Assembly: GCA_013180625.2 (NCBI GenBank)
Contig: SNVD02012237.1
Coordinates: forward strand, 434,001 to 498,000
Source: Boswellia sacra
Taxonomy: Eukaryota; Streptophyta; Magnoliopsida; Sapindales; Burseraceae
Length of the DNA stretch: 64,000 nucleotides
Reading direction: 5' to 3'
Positions 1 to 12,125 of the stretch are shown piece by piece; the stretch's first letter is position 1; every line of letters starts with the position of its first letter. The position numbers were made by a program, and so were the translations under genes. The notes below the pieces were generated by a model, which saw only the letters and a program-made list of their open reading frames with translations, was not told where the DNA came from and ran no database searches.

Positions 1-204
1 TAAATCATGAATTGAATTTAATAAGATAAATAAGTTTATAAATTACAATGCCAACAAAATCAATCAAATGATCATAGAATCACATTGAATCTAAATCTAG
101 AATTGAGCAGCCCTATTGCAACAGCAGTACTTGCACATATTAACACAAATGCTGAATAATATGGAAATATGCACACGCTCTCTGTACCACAAAGAAAATA
201 ATAA

Positions 205-208
<4 letters not shown>

Positions 209-241
<33 letters not shown>
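209..241. repeat. (GA)n microsatellite
   Basis: An uninterrupted run of about 16 GA dinucleotides. The short minus-strand reading frame over it (Leu/Ser repeats) is an artefact of the repeat. Confidence 0.95.
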
Positions 242-244
<3 letters not shown>

Positions 245-1858
245 TGTTAATTTCTATCATATTAATTTACAAAACCTGTAAATTAATAGTAAAAACAAGT
301 GGGATGCTTTCAAAATAAACAAAAATGAACAAGTAAGCAACAGGAGAGAAGCCAAAGAGAATTGATGAACATAGAGCTAACTTGATGAAAGCAGCATGTA
401 TGAATATATAGACGTATAGCTCTTCTCAGCTGTTCACCTGCAGTTATTTTCAAGAATGTTATCTTTCTAGAAAATCATGTATATTTACAAGTTACTGATG
501 TAAATGGATTCCGATAAATATCTTGTTTTCAAGTGATAAGAGAATTTATACGAAAAGCTATCCTCATCAACTTTTTCTTTTCTATTTCTTTTTAGTGTTA
601 ATTGACCTACGCAATACGAGTTCTCTCTTTGGTAACATCTGCTAGTATAAAATTATAAAGTAACAAACAATTTCGCACTGGAATTTTCAGGTTGGTGGAC
701 AAGTGGCTTGAGATGGCTACATTAGCGTACGTGGCTGACATATGTGCATCTTGGGAGGTGCTGGGTGGGGTCAAGGTACAATCATTAGAGTGTACACGTG
801 CAAGGTATGGATTGAATTGCGGACTTTTGTGAAAAGCCATTTTAAGGGGTTGCGGCCAAAGTCAAAAACTAGCATGTTGCTCTTCCTTATCCGAAGCTAA
901 AGAAGCATGGGAGGGTTGTTGTGTGTGGCCCATTTGTGTAGGAACCGAAGTTTGGTTGGAATTGGAATTGGATTGGTCTTCCTCCTCCATGTCATGTGGG
1001 CCACTTCTTTTTTTTGGTCATAATCACTCAATGGATGCATGGTTGTCTAGAAATTTTTACATTTATTCAAATACCCCTGGCTGCAAGTACAACACATAGA
1101 TTTTGTTATGTTAATCAGTTTAGTGTTATCTTCACAGTAAGTATTATTATACGAGACAAGAAATCATTTCTCCTCTTATACAAGCATAATCCATAGAGAC
1201 ACTCTAGCCTAACGCTCTTGGATTTAAGGAATTGTTCTCCATATTTAGGCTAACAAGGCTTGCAATTAACAAATAGATATTTCGTAGATTGAGCAAGTAG
1301 GTAAATCCCAGAAAAATCTTGTGTTAAAATAAAAAATTATTAAAATCTAGGAGGTGAGATAGCAGACTAATAAATGCGCAGGTCAATAGTGAGTGATGAA
1401 AGCAGCAGGGAGAAAGAGCTTACTCTAGATTACATATTCATAAGAACTGCAGATTTTGTGGCCTCTTTAGCACGATTAAGTTGTACCTAGCTCACTGTCA
1501 CACAGTTGAAGTCAGAAAAAATAAAGAAATTAATAGCAGGACTTGCTAGAGATTAAGATGCCATCCAAGAAAACACACAGAATGGAATAACTAGAAAACA
1601 AACCTTTTCCAGATGTTGCAATTGAAATTAACTCTGCTACTACTATATCAACTGCCTCTGACACAAAATCAGAGCCCTGAATCCATAAAGTGAACATACT
1701 TGAGCTTAGTGATTTTGTAAATCCTCATACATTAATTCATTTTTCCAGGAATGTTCAGTTTAATTCATTCATGTATCAGAAAAGATTTGTTGACAAACCT
1801 AAAAAGTTCACATTAATTCATTCATGTGAAAAAGCAATTTAAAAGGCACCAGTAGAAT
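242..1858. other. AT-rich stretch without recognisable gene
   Basis: I see no recognisable coding segment, RNA gene or element boundary. Short reading frames on both strands have no family resemblance I can name. If the CACTA interpretation is right, this is captured non-coding DNA or transposon interior, downstream (minus strand) of the RAPTOR fragment. Confidence 0.5.
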
Positions 1859-2178
1859 CTCATTGGTTACATAATCATTTAAGATTCCAGAATCATAATG
1901 CTGAGATGAATCATCAGACAATGGAGAGCCATGCATAATTCCAGTATTAGCAAGAGGATTGCTCGTGGAGACCCTTCCATCTCTTACTACTGATGTGTTA
2001 TCATTACCAACTCTAGTCAATGGACCAATTTGTGAAGCAACAATACTTCCACTTCCTGACGCTTTTATATTGGTTAATGAAGGCAATGAATTCAGCAAAG
2101 AATTGGACTGAGGTTTCCAATATGCAGCAGCAATTGACTTGAGGTGCTGTTTGTGCCCAAAGGCAACACGTGCTAGAG
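1859..2178 (-). pseudogene. RAPTOR1: RAPTOR exon fragment (TOR complex 1 regulatory subunit)
   Basis: About 107 codons match the part of plant RAPTOR (regulatory-associated protein of TOR) that contains [18 protein letters not shown], then a Ser/Gly-rich linker, and then [15 protein letters not shown]. In a live cell RAPTOR presents substrates to the TOR kinase. The segment starts just after a plausible acceptor (CTTCATAG, ending at 2179). Similarity stops near 1859 in the middle of the family sequence; the frame runs on to a stop at 1808. The rest of this >1,300-residue protein is absent from the window. It is a captured exon, not a gene. Recognition is from memory of the family, not from a search. 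Confidence 0.8.
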
Positions 2179-2179
2179 C

Positions 2180-4071
2180 TATGAAGACATTTAAAAACCA
2201 ACTCAATTGTATTAATTTTAGCCAATTATCCCGTAGACATACAAGCAAAAGCTTCATCCCCCACCACCCAGCACACTCTAGGAGGAGGAAAAGAACCTTG
2301 TGTCCTCATTCATTCTCACAGACACACAATGTCAAATGAGATCACAAAAATATGGAACAACCCACATCAGTTTTGTCAAACACATACCAAAATCATTCGA
2401 GTTGCAAGATAAGAAAGACTTATTTTATATGTACGCAGATTTACAAAGAACAGGAAAAATAGATTAGTCCATAGAACCCAGGGATCACCTAGTGAAATCA
2501 CCTGATTCTTTAAAAAATATACTAACCAGATTCAATCTATAAGATTTAAATAAACATGAGAAAGTTCTTATACATAGTGTTACAAGCCAGTATGCAACAA
2601 TGCCACTAATGAGTTTGGGTAATATGCAACCCAGGAAACGAATAGACTAAACAATTCCAAAAAGAAGAAACTGAATTGCACACTCAGTAATCCAGTGCTT
2701 ACTAGTTATCATAAATCCAACCAATCAAATGCAGGAAAAGAAACAAACAAGCAAGAGTAACAAATAGAAAATACATATCAGTTACACAGACAATAACAAA
2801 TAATCTGCAAGCTTCCATAGAATTGTCAACCCATAAGTCTAATTTCAAGGTTACAGTGATAAAGAAGGAAAAAGAGGGGAAGATCCAAAAAGCACCTTCT
2901 ATACCAAAAGGTTATTATTAATATTACAGCAAAAACCTTTCAGAACAGAAATAGATCCCAGAAAAAAATGTATTCCATCCAAACAAATTTATAAACATTG
3001 ACATTCTATTTCTTAGCAAACCTTATAGATTATTTGATAAAATACCAAGCAAATCATTTTCCATACAAGTTACTTGCATTAACCAATATAAGATGATTTG
3101 CCCAAGTGTCAAGGCAAATTACCTTTTATATAAAGGTAGAGAATTATATTGAAAGAAGGAAATAGATCAGAGGAACAGGGGTAAAAGAATTTTTCTGGAG
3201 AAAGGAAGAGAAAAGAAGAAACAGGGAAACGAGAGACAAGAAGAAATAATAAAGAGATAAACATCTAGACAAGCATAAAACTACATAGCAAGATCCCGAA
3301 GGTCAAAAAGATGAGCAAATGAAACAGAATAGAGCTGCTTTGCCTATAATCCATAATTTCATCTAAAGCCAAGGTGAAAAACAATATAAGAAACAATGCC
3401 TGAACTAGTCTTAAAAGCCGACATAACGGGTTCAGCTGATTAAACTAGAATACACATAAACCTCCCAGCTCCAATCGAACCTTATTACCCCTTGAAAAAC
3501 CAACTAATATTCTACACGTAACACCTATTACTTATTCAATTTTCTATGTATTGTAAGAGCAGACACTTCAAGTAATAATAACAAAATCATACCAATTCAG
3601 AAACAATAGCAGCAGCTAACCTCAATTCCTTTATCATAAGCAAATTTATTACTTAAAAAAAGAAATTAACCAGATCACAGTTTGAAAAACTAGTAAATAA
3701 AAAGCTGAAACACGAAGAAAAGTTCAAAAGTTTCCAATTAACGAAAACCCCAAATGTTGAAACTCGTTATAAATAATACCCACAAAACAAAATCACATAA
3801 TCATCAAAATCTACAAACACAATCAATGAAATTTCAACAAGTTCTCGTCAATTCTCAATAACAAAATATATTGCTCACAAAAAATTGTCTAATTCCAAAT
3901 AGTACCCACAAAATAAAATCATACAACACCAAAAACCCAATTGCACAATCGACAAATTGACTCAAAACACTTGATGAAACAAACAATCAATGAAACCCTG
4001 TAGATTCCATTTCCAGTAAAAGTTAATACAAAAGCAGAAACTTTATTGTATAAAAAGCTGAAGAATGGAAC
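2180..4071. other. AT-rich spacer between the two captured exons
   Basis: Non-coding, AT-rich DNA with no gene or repeat I can identify. On the minus strand it would be an intron running from the CUL3 donor (GT at 4071-4070) to the RAPTOR acceptor (AG at 2180-2179). It may contain the start of the real CUL3 intron 1. Confidence 0.5.
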
Positions 4072-4231
4072 TATAAAGCTCCTCGAAGCTGAGCCCACTG
4101 TCGTTGTGGTTGTAAATCTCATGAATCGCATGCTCCAATATCTTCCATGTCTTCTTTGCGTATTTCGGATCCACCACGACCCGGTGCTTGAACGCCTTTA
4201 TCTGAAACGTCTGTTTCTTCGAAGCACTCAT
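4072..4231 (-). pseudogene. CUL3: Cullin-3 first-exon fragment
   Basis: Fifty-three codons from an ATG at 4231-4229 give the highly conserved plant CUL3 N-terminus, including FKHRVVVDPKYA, TWKILEHAIHEIYNHN and GLSFEELY. CUL3 is the scaffold of BTB-type ubiquitin ligases. After TAT A the sequence continues GTTCC, a usable donor that interrupts the codon in phase 1, and the frame then hits a stop in intron-like sequence. The remaining >600 residues of the cullin are absent. An in-frame ATG exists 20 codons upstream, but the family start is the one chosen. I see no lesion inside the exon, so capture may be recent or the exon may still be translated. Confidence 0.85.
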
Positions 4232-4646
4232 CTTCCTCAACAAGCTTCCACTCACCCTAACGTCACGTGGAGAGAACCCGCAACAACCCAATTAGTTGCG
4301 TCTATATTTGCCTCCGATTCTGACCTGATTACCAGAGTTGAAGAGAAAATACGGCCCGAATTGGTGACAGAATGTACAGAGCAGAGCGAGCAATTCTGGT
4401 AAAGATTGAAGAGAATTTGATGCTTCTCATGGTTAACTAATAAATCTGTTAATTGCAGATGTAAAGTTAATGCTTCTAATGTAGGGAACTTCAAAGCAAG
4501 CAAGAAGCTTGGCAGAGAAAGGCAAAGATGAGGTTTTCGATCGAGAGAAAAAGCGAGAGAGATGAGAGGGAAATTGAAACAAGTTGATGCAAAATTGAGG
4601 CAGTTAGGGTAAAATTGGTTTCGGCGGATTTTGGGCAATTTAGACT
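4232..4646 (-). promoter_or_regulatory. Probable captured CUL3 5' UTR/promoter region
   Basis: The roughly 400 bp between the CUL3 start codon and the CACTA subterminal repeats hold no gene. Purine-rich runs on the plus strand at 4520-4580 would be CT-rich leader sequence on the minus strand, common in plant 5' UTRs. That promoter sequence was captured along with the exon is inference. Confidence 0.35.
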
Positions 4647-4750
4647 GCGGTTCTAAAACCGCCGTATACACGTTTGTAGTTCATCCATCTACGGCGGTTT
4701 TAAAAAACCGCCTCAAACTGGTGCAGTAAAAGCCCAGCTTTCTTGTAGTG
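4647..4750. repeat. CACTA subterminal palindromes and terminal repeat
   Basis: Two GC-rich palindromes, GCGGTTCTAAAACCGC (4647-4662) and GGCGGTTTTAAAAAACCGCC (4693-4712), lie just inside the terminus CTTTCTTGTAGTG that ends at 4750. In CACTA elements such subterminal motifs are the transposase binding sites. Confidence 0.8.
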
Positions 4751-4848
4751 AAACCTTTTAGCTAGAGATCTTACTCCTTTATTCTCTTCATTGCAATTAC
4801 TAGTTAATTCTTATTCTAAAGCCCTTAATGTTTCTCCTTATAATTTAT

Positions 4849-5647
4849 TGTTAAGATAACGCCACGTGGATTGCCACATGCTAAGTCAATCTATGTGGCA
4901 TTGATGTGTTGGTATTTTGGAGAAAACATATCTGGTGATTTATTACTTTCCTATTTTAACTTATTCAGTTATGTGTAACTTAACTGGATAATATTTACAA
5001 ATTATGGATTTGGATTAGGAAAGTTTTTATTTATCTCACTTTAGGAAAAGATATATATTCTGATTATTTATTCAATATCCTAACTTGATTTAGCTTTCCT
5101 ATATTTGCAAGATTTACAAGATAATAAATATATTGGAAGATCTTGAAGAATTCTTGTTCAAAAAGGAAAGTTTGTTGGATGTGTATAACTAGGAGATTTT
5201 TAGTTTATGTCCAGTTACGTTTTTGTGTGCAAGCTATTTTCATTAAGCGTGAGTGATAATTATTGATCACTTGTCATGATTGTGATTAACTAGAGAGTGT
5301 GGCTATCTCATTGGGGAATTGTAATACAATTTGAGAGGGACTTAAATTATAGGAAGTGCAACGAGAGAAGGAAATTGGTTTGCTATGGATGAAGTTCTAG
5401 GAGATTAGAATGTTGTTTATATAGGATAGGTGAGTGTTAGTGAACATAGGGTTCGTCAACTATAAAGTCCTAGTCCTTGTAAACGTGAACATCATAGTAA
5501 ATTAGAGCTTGGCTGCTCGTGGATGTAGGTTTGATTAAGCTGAACCATGTAAGACTCCTCTGTGTAATTTTTAATTACGTCTGTTACATTTTTCATAACT
5601 ACTATGTTTTGTTTGACGTAAGTGAGTCTACAACTTCAAAACTTACA
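4849..5647 (+). repeat. Copia-1 5' LTR
   Basis: 799 bp, TGTTAAGATAACG...CTTACA. It contains a G-box-like CCACGTGG near its start that is absent from the other LTR. It abuts the primer site TGGTATCAGAGC. Confidence 0.9.
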
Positions 5648-5706
5648 ATTGGTATCAGAGCAAAGCACTAGTACACTTGTGTAGATCCTATCATTGTTCT
5701 TTAGCT

Positions 5707-8700
5707 ATGGACTTTCATAAGTATGGAGGATCAATCAGCCATCCACCTCTTTTCGATAAAAGCAATTATAGGTACTAGAAGGCAAAGATGATGTTCTTCC
5801 TTAAAGCAATTGATGAGAGGGTGTGAAAAACTATTGTTTATGGTTAAAGTCCGCCTACTCAAGTTAATCAAGAAGGTGTCAGAGCTGTGAAGGAAGAATC
5901 AGCTTAGAATCAGTAAGGTAATAATACAGCTCATGGAATTCCAAGGCCATTCATTCCCTCTTCAATACAGTTAATCCTAAGGTATTCAGTGTTATTTCTT
6001 CTTGCACATCAGCTAAAGATGCATGGGAGAGACTTCAAAACAAATATGAAGGGATTGTATTAGTTAAGAGAACAAAAATATTAATGCTTGCTTCTCAATT
6101 CGACAAAATCAAAATGCAAGAGGATGAGATAGTTTGAAAATTCTATGCAAGACTTTTTGAGATAACAGATGCTGTAGCCTTGTTAAGGAAGACTTATGAT
6201 GATGTTGATGTTGTTCTAAAGATACTTAATTCATTGCCTGAGAAATATCAAGCCAAAACTACTATTATTGCTAATACTCAGAACCTTAATGAATTGAAAA
6301 TTGATGAGCCACTGGGATCACTTCAGTATTATGGAATGACATTCATGCCATAGATCAAGAAAAATAAATCCATTACATTAGCAACCTTATCATCAAAGAC
6401 TGAAGAGTGTGATGATAATTAAAAAATCTCAGTTGATCAAGAAGTTACTTTAATGGTTTAGAGAAATTTCAAAAAGAAGAATCAATTTAAGGGTTAGTAA
6501 GAGGAGCAAAGTGCAACTGACTTTAAGAAATTCAACATGAAATTAGAGAGAAAAGCACAAGTGAAGTGTTTCTTTTTTAATATTTGAGACTTAGATATAT
6601 CAAGTTTGAATGTGCAAATTTAAAAAAGAAAGGCAAAGGCTTAAATGTGACCTTGAGTAATAGTGACTCTGAAAGCAACGAAGATAAGCATGAACAACAA
6701 AATGGTTACATTGCATTTGTTGCATCTGTATCAGACAAAGGAAAGGGAGTCATAACAGAGACAACTGAATCTGTCACAATAGTGCTAACTAATGATGCTG
6801 ATACTAATTTTGTTTTTGATCTAACATATTTTAAAGAATTGTAGGAAGTCTAAATTGATCTTCATCATGCATGGGAAATATAGGTTCAAAAAAAAAAAAA
6901 AAGAAAATGAAAGGAGAATTTAGGTGCTTGTGAAAAAAATTGAAATTTTGACTAGCGAAAGAGTATTTCTAGAAGAAAATGTTTCTAAACTTGAAACAGC
7001 GATTGAGAAACTGAAATTAGAGTTAGCTAAATAAAATGATTTCATAGAGGAACATGAAGTTTCCATTCAGTACATGTCAAAGGGAACTAAGAAGCTAGAT
7101 GAGATCCTCATTCAAGGAAGAATGAGCATAAATGAGCAAGGACTTGGATTTGAAGCTCACAATCAGCCATCAACTTTGAAAACAACTTTTGTGAAAGCAT
7201 CTAGATCAGATTCTTCCACAAAGTTAGATTCTTCAAATCAACAAAAGTCAAAATCAGCAAAATTAGATACCTTATTCAAGTCAGGTAGCAAATCTCAAAG
7301 TGTAGGAAAAAATTCTTCATCTAAAAGTTCTAAAAGTTTATTTCATAGTGCTTCATCACATTTTGTGAAATTTACAATATCGGTAACTAGAAAATTTATT
7401 CCGACATGTTACTTTTGTGGTGTTAGGGGATATATTAGGCCTAGATGTTATAGACTTAACAATCTACTTTATCAACATGAACAATAGTATAGCCAATCAT
7501 ATAACACGCAACAGAATTAGGTTGAAAAGAACACGACAAAGTGTAATATTGCTTTAACTATTTTAAATGCATCAACTAATGACTCTTGGCACTTTGATAG
7601 TGGTTGTTCGAGATATATGATAGGTAAAAGCGAATTGCTGAAAAATTTCAAAACATGTAGTCAAAGTTCAATCACTTTTGGAGATAGTGCTAAAAACAAA
7701 ATGATGGGTAAAGGTACATTATGTGTTGTTGGTTTACCTAAATTTATTGATGTACTTTTTGTTGAAGGTCTTAAAGCCAATTTGCTCAATATTATTCAGA
7801 TTTGTGATGATGAATATACTGTTGAGTTCACTAAGAATAAATGCATAGTTCTTAATTTCAACAAGAATTGCATTCTAGAAGGCAGTAGGTTTAATGACAA
7901 TTGTTATTTATTGACTAAACTAAGTGCATTGTTTGCTAATAATTCTAAGATTGAATTATGGCATCGAAAACTTGGTCACATGAATTATAAGGGCTCAGTT
8001 AAATTGACTAAGACTGGTGCAGTTAGAGGAGTGCTTAAGTTTGACCATGAGCCTAACATTATGTGTGGCCTATGCCAAAAAGGCAACCAGATTAAAAGTT
8101 CACATGGTTCCAATTCTTTTCTTAGTACCTCTAAGATTCTTGAACTATTAAATATGGATCTCATATGGGTCTAATGCAAATTCAAAGCATTACAGGGAAA
8201 ACGTATGCTTTTGTATATGTTGATAACTATTCAAGGTATACTTGGTTTATTTTGTTCAAGAGAAATCTGATACATTTGATGTGTTTAGAAATCTATGTGT
8301 CAGGTTGGAGACTGAACAAAACAGAATTATTGGAAAAATTGTCAGAATTAGAAGTGACCATGGGAAGGAATTTGAGAATGAAAGCTATACTAAATTTCGC
8401 AAACTTCATGACATCACTCATGAATTTTTTGCTAAAAACTCCTGAGCAGAATAGAGTAGTAGAGAGGAAAAATAGACCATTGCAAGAGATGGCTCAAGTG
8501 ATGTTGAACAGCAAGAAGTTAACAAAAGGCTTTGGGCAGACATAATCAATACAACATGTTACATCATCAACAAAGTTTTTTTAAGGTCAGGAACTTGTCA
8601 AAACACCTCATGAACTGCTGAAAGGAAGAAAGCCCAGCCTCAAATATTTCAATGTATTTGGTTACAGGTGTTATATTCTCAATGACAAAGAACAACTTGA

Positions 8701-10860
8701 CAAATTTGATGCCAAAAGTGATGATGCGTTTTTACTGGTTATTCCTTTAATAGCAAAGCATATAAGATCTATAATAAGAGAATTGTAAACATAATGGAAT
8801 CTGCTAATGTTGTATTTTTATGATTGTGATGATTATGTAGATTTTTCACAAGAGGAAATCAAAGAAAGCCTTACTAAATCTACTAGTACAACTAGAGCAA
8901 AATCTATAGAAAACTTAGAATCAGTCACACAGAATAAAATTACAAAAGTTAAGATAGATGAAATTGAGATGTCTGATAGCATTGATTTAAGCAGAGATGA
9001 AATTAGAGATGATGATAGGACTACGAATCCCCCATCTTGGATTCAAAAACCTCGCGAAATTGCAAGAGAGCTTTTACAAACATTTGTAATTTATGGTCTA
9101 ATTAGCCAACATCTTGCTTCAAACATAGGAGTTGCTAAGAGTAAAATTCAAGAAAAAGGTCCAATTGTATGGGAAATACTTCAACAGCTGTGGATAATTT
9201 GATTGGACTGAAATTTGGAATGGGCGCACTTGATGATATGAATCATTTGAAAAATAAATGTATTCGGTTTGTAGTAGATCTCTTACAAAGGCACATCCTG
9301 CATTCTTTATTATTGGTAGTCCAGGAAGGGAAGTCAAAACGAGAAGTAAGGTAAGGAATCAGATGAGTTTCTCATGCTATGTGCCACTTGTTGAACCTAA
9401 GAATATTAATGATGCTCTTAAGGAAGAAGACTAGATCCAAGTTATGCAAGATGAGTTGAATCAATTTACAAGAAATAAAGTTTGGACTTTAGTTTCTAGA
9501 CCTAAAAACACTAATGTCATTGGAGCTAAATGGATTTTCAAGAACAAGAGTGATGCAAATGGGTAAGTGATTAGGAATAAGGCTAGACTAGTTGCTCAAG
9601 GGTATACACAAATTGACGGAATTGATTTTGATGAGACCTTTGCACCTATAGCTAAGTTAGAATCTATCAGGTTGTTGCTTGCTATTGCTTGTTTGCTAAA
9701 TTTCAAACTATTTCAAATGGATGTTAAGACAACTATCTTAAATGGAATTTTAAATAAGGAAGCTTTTGTTGAGCAGCCAAAAGGCTTTGTTGACCTTAAG
9801 CATCCCATTTATGTTTACAAACTGAAAAGGGCTCTGTATGTTTTGAAAGAAGCTCTAAGAGCTTGGTATGAAAGGTGTACAACTTTTCTACTTGGTAAAT
9901 GATATACTAGAGGCAGCAATGATAAAACCTTGTTCATAAAACATGCATCTAAGTATATTATTGTGGCTCAAATCTATGTTGATTATATAATGTTTGGTTT
10001 TGCACTTGATGATAACACTAATGAGTTTGTTGAGCTTATGCAGGGAGAATTTGAGATGAGCATGGTAGGTGAACTAACATTTTTTCTTAGGCTTTAAGTC
10101 AAATAACTTGATGATGGTATTTTTATCTCTCAAGCTAAGTACGCAAAGAATTTAGAGGCCACTTATTGCTACCAATCTCAAATTTTCAAGGGATAGTGCA
10201 TAGAATGATGTTGATCAAAACCTATACAAAAGTATGATCGAAGCTTGTATCTTACAGCAAGTAGACCGGACATAGGTTTCAGTGTAGGTTTATGTGCACT
10301 GTTCCACTCATGTTCAAAAGAACAACATCTGGCAACAGTCAATAGGATAATCAAGTATGTTCAAGGGACTATAGCCTACGGACTTTGGTTTTTTAAAGAC
10401 ACAAATTCATTCCTTGTAGGTTATAGTGATACTGATTGGGCTGACAATATAGATGATAGAAAGAGTACCATAAGGGGGTGCTTCTATCATAGGAAAAACC
10501 TGGTGTCTTGGCACAACAAGAAACAAAACTCAATTTCACTTTCTAGTATGAAGGCTGAGTGCATAGCTGCTAGTAGCTATTATACTCAATTGCTGTTGAT
10601 GAAACAAATGTTAGAAGACTATGGTATCACTTAAGAATCCACGACAATCTTTTGTGATAACACAAGTGCAATAAACATCTCCAAAAACTTTGTCTAACAC
10701 GCAAGAACTAAGCATATAGACATTTAGTATCATTTCATTGGAGAGTTAGTTGACTATAGGATAGGCCATATTAAGCATGTTTCAACTAAAAACCAACTAG
10801 CTAATTTGTTTAACATGGCACTAGACTCATCAAGATATAAAAAAACTGAGAAACGTTATT
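5707..10860 (+). pseudogene. Copia-1 gag-pol remnant
   Basis: A polyprotein for capsid, protease, integrase and reverse transcriptase, now broken in all parts. Gag starts at 5707 and within 130 codons has several stops where Trp is expected (TAG or TGA for TGG). A nucleocapsid knuckle near 7408-7450 keeps the three Cys but has Tyr for the His. A GAG-pre-integrase HRKLGHMN motif lies near 7960. The integrase core (SDHGKEFE near 8350, ERKNR near 8460) is split by frameshifts. RT follows (QMDVKTTILNG at 9713-9745). The catalytic YVDD is YVDY at 9975-9986. RNase H (SDTDWAD near 10427) ends near 10850. It cannot encode an active enzyme. Confidence 0.9.
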
Positions 10861-12125
10861 AGTGCGTGTCAGTTGCATGAATGAACACTACCTTAGTCAC
10901 ATATGAGATATCTGAAACATTAAGAAATTTCGTTTAAATTTGCATTTTTGAGCTGTTTAGGTTAAAATTTGCTTTTCAATGCCATCTTTAATTGATGAAA
11001 TTTTATCGTGAATGCAGAAAGGGCTACTTGTATATTCTGAATGAGAGCCATCAGTTGAAGATAATTCATGTGTATCTAAGAAAAATTCTTAGATTGCCTA
11101 GTCAACTTGAAAAACACTACCACCATGCATGTATTAAGCCACTATGTTTTTGTTAATTTCAGTTAAGATTAATTTCTATGTATTTTGGAGATATGCTGAG
11201 ATTGACCACTTAATTAAGTTTTGATTTATAAGAAAAATACAACATTACAAATTAATTTATTTTGATTAATGCTTCTCTATTTTATGCCTTGTTAAAATAA
11301 ATTACATGATGTTAGGATAGTTAAGACTGAGATAACAAGTGTAGTTATGTTATGTATAACTGCTTGATTTATTTATTTATTTTTTGTCTAACTTAATTGT
11401 GTAATTGATTGTGTGAGTTACAAGTGTATAAGGAAGACATATCAGCAAAGAGGTTTAAAATTGAAATATTGTTACAGTGGCGGGACTTAATTGATTTCAA
11501 ATAGTGTATTTATTTCATTAAATTCCTAATTCTTTGTGATTTAGTTTCTTAAGGAATTTTTGAAAATTAAATAAGGTTTTGAGGGGGTTTTTGAAATTGT
11601 GTTATCTTGATTTTGTTTGGATTCTTGGATAAGTGAAACTATCTTTCATTTCCAAGTATATCCTATTTCTTTCCTCATTTGAATTGAACTAAATCTCCCT
11701 TGCCAGGGCTTTTTATATTACAATTTTAGTTTACCAAAAGGGCACCAAAACTTTGATCCCAGTCAAGGAAGATGGAACTGGCTCTGCATGATTCACCATC
11801 ATAGTCGCTGTCTTGGGAACCACCACTGAAAAAGTCAACATCGACGCAATAAGAAATCCAAGAAGAAGTTGATCCCTCATAAGAACAAGAATAGGGGTCA
11901 AATGCTAATCAAGAAATCTCACAGGCTCAACGATAAAGAAACATAATCCTCTGACCATGATGATCCAGCAAGGAGCAAAGACTATGACATGCAAGTGAAT
12001 CAATTCAATGGTTTTGAGGGTTTCAATCCCGTTGAAGGCAAATTTGATTCTAAATAAGCCAAGGAGAAACGTGATGGCTCTATCTCAGAAAAAAAAAAGA
12101 GCTCTAGAAGGAATGATTTGTCAAA
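10861..12125. other. Copia-1 spacer between pol and the envelope-like ORF
   Basis: AT-rich, mostly non-coding. From about 11760 a Lys/Ser-rich, broken reading frame leads into the next ORF and may be its decayed N-terminus. No other element boundary is visible inside it. Confidence 0.5.

Larger units (their letters stand above)
1..4750 (-). mobile_element. CACTA (En/Spm-type) transposon, one end only
   Basis: The right boundary at 4750 reads, on the minus strand, CACTACAAGAAAG, the classic CACTA terminal inverted repeat. It is followed inward by GC-rich palindromic subterminal repeats. No matching opposite terminus is visible between 1 and 4600, so the element probably continues left of the window. 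No transposase is visible, so it is probably non-autonomous. The interior carries exon-sized pieces of two unrelated host genes on the same strand (RAPTOR at 1859-2178, CUL3 at 4072-4231), separated by AT-rich intron-like DNA. CACTA elements are known to capture gene fragments. The terminus is well supported; that everything from 1 to 4600 belongs to the element is inference. Confidence 0.6.

Noticed and set aside
72..260. 62-codon minus frame over the GA repeat
   Set aside because: Leu/Ser alternation is produced by the microsatellite; no family signature.
607..840. 77-codon minus frame
   Set aside because: No recognisable domain, no splice context, ordinary composition; cannot be supported as an exon.
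1859..4231. RAPTOR and CUL3 as live genes
   Set aside because: Only one exon-sized piece of each is present, in the wrong company and next to a CACTA terminus; the remaining exons are not within the window.
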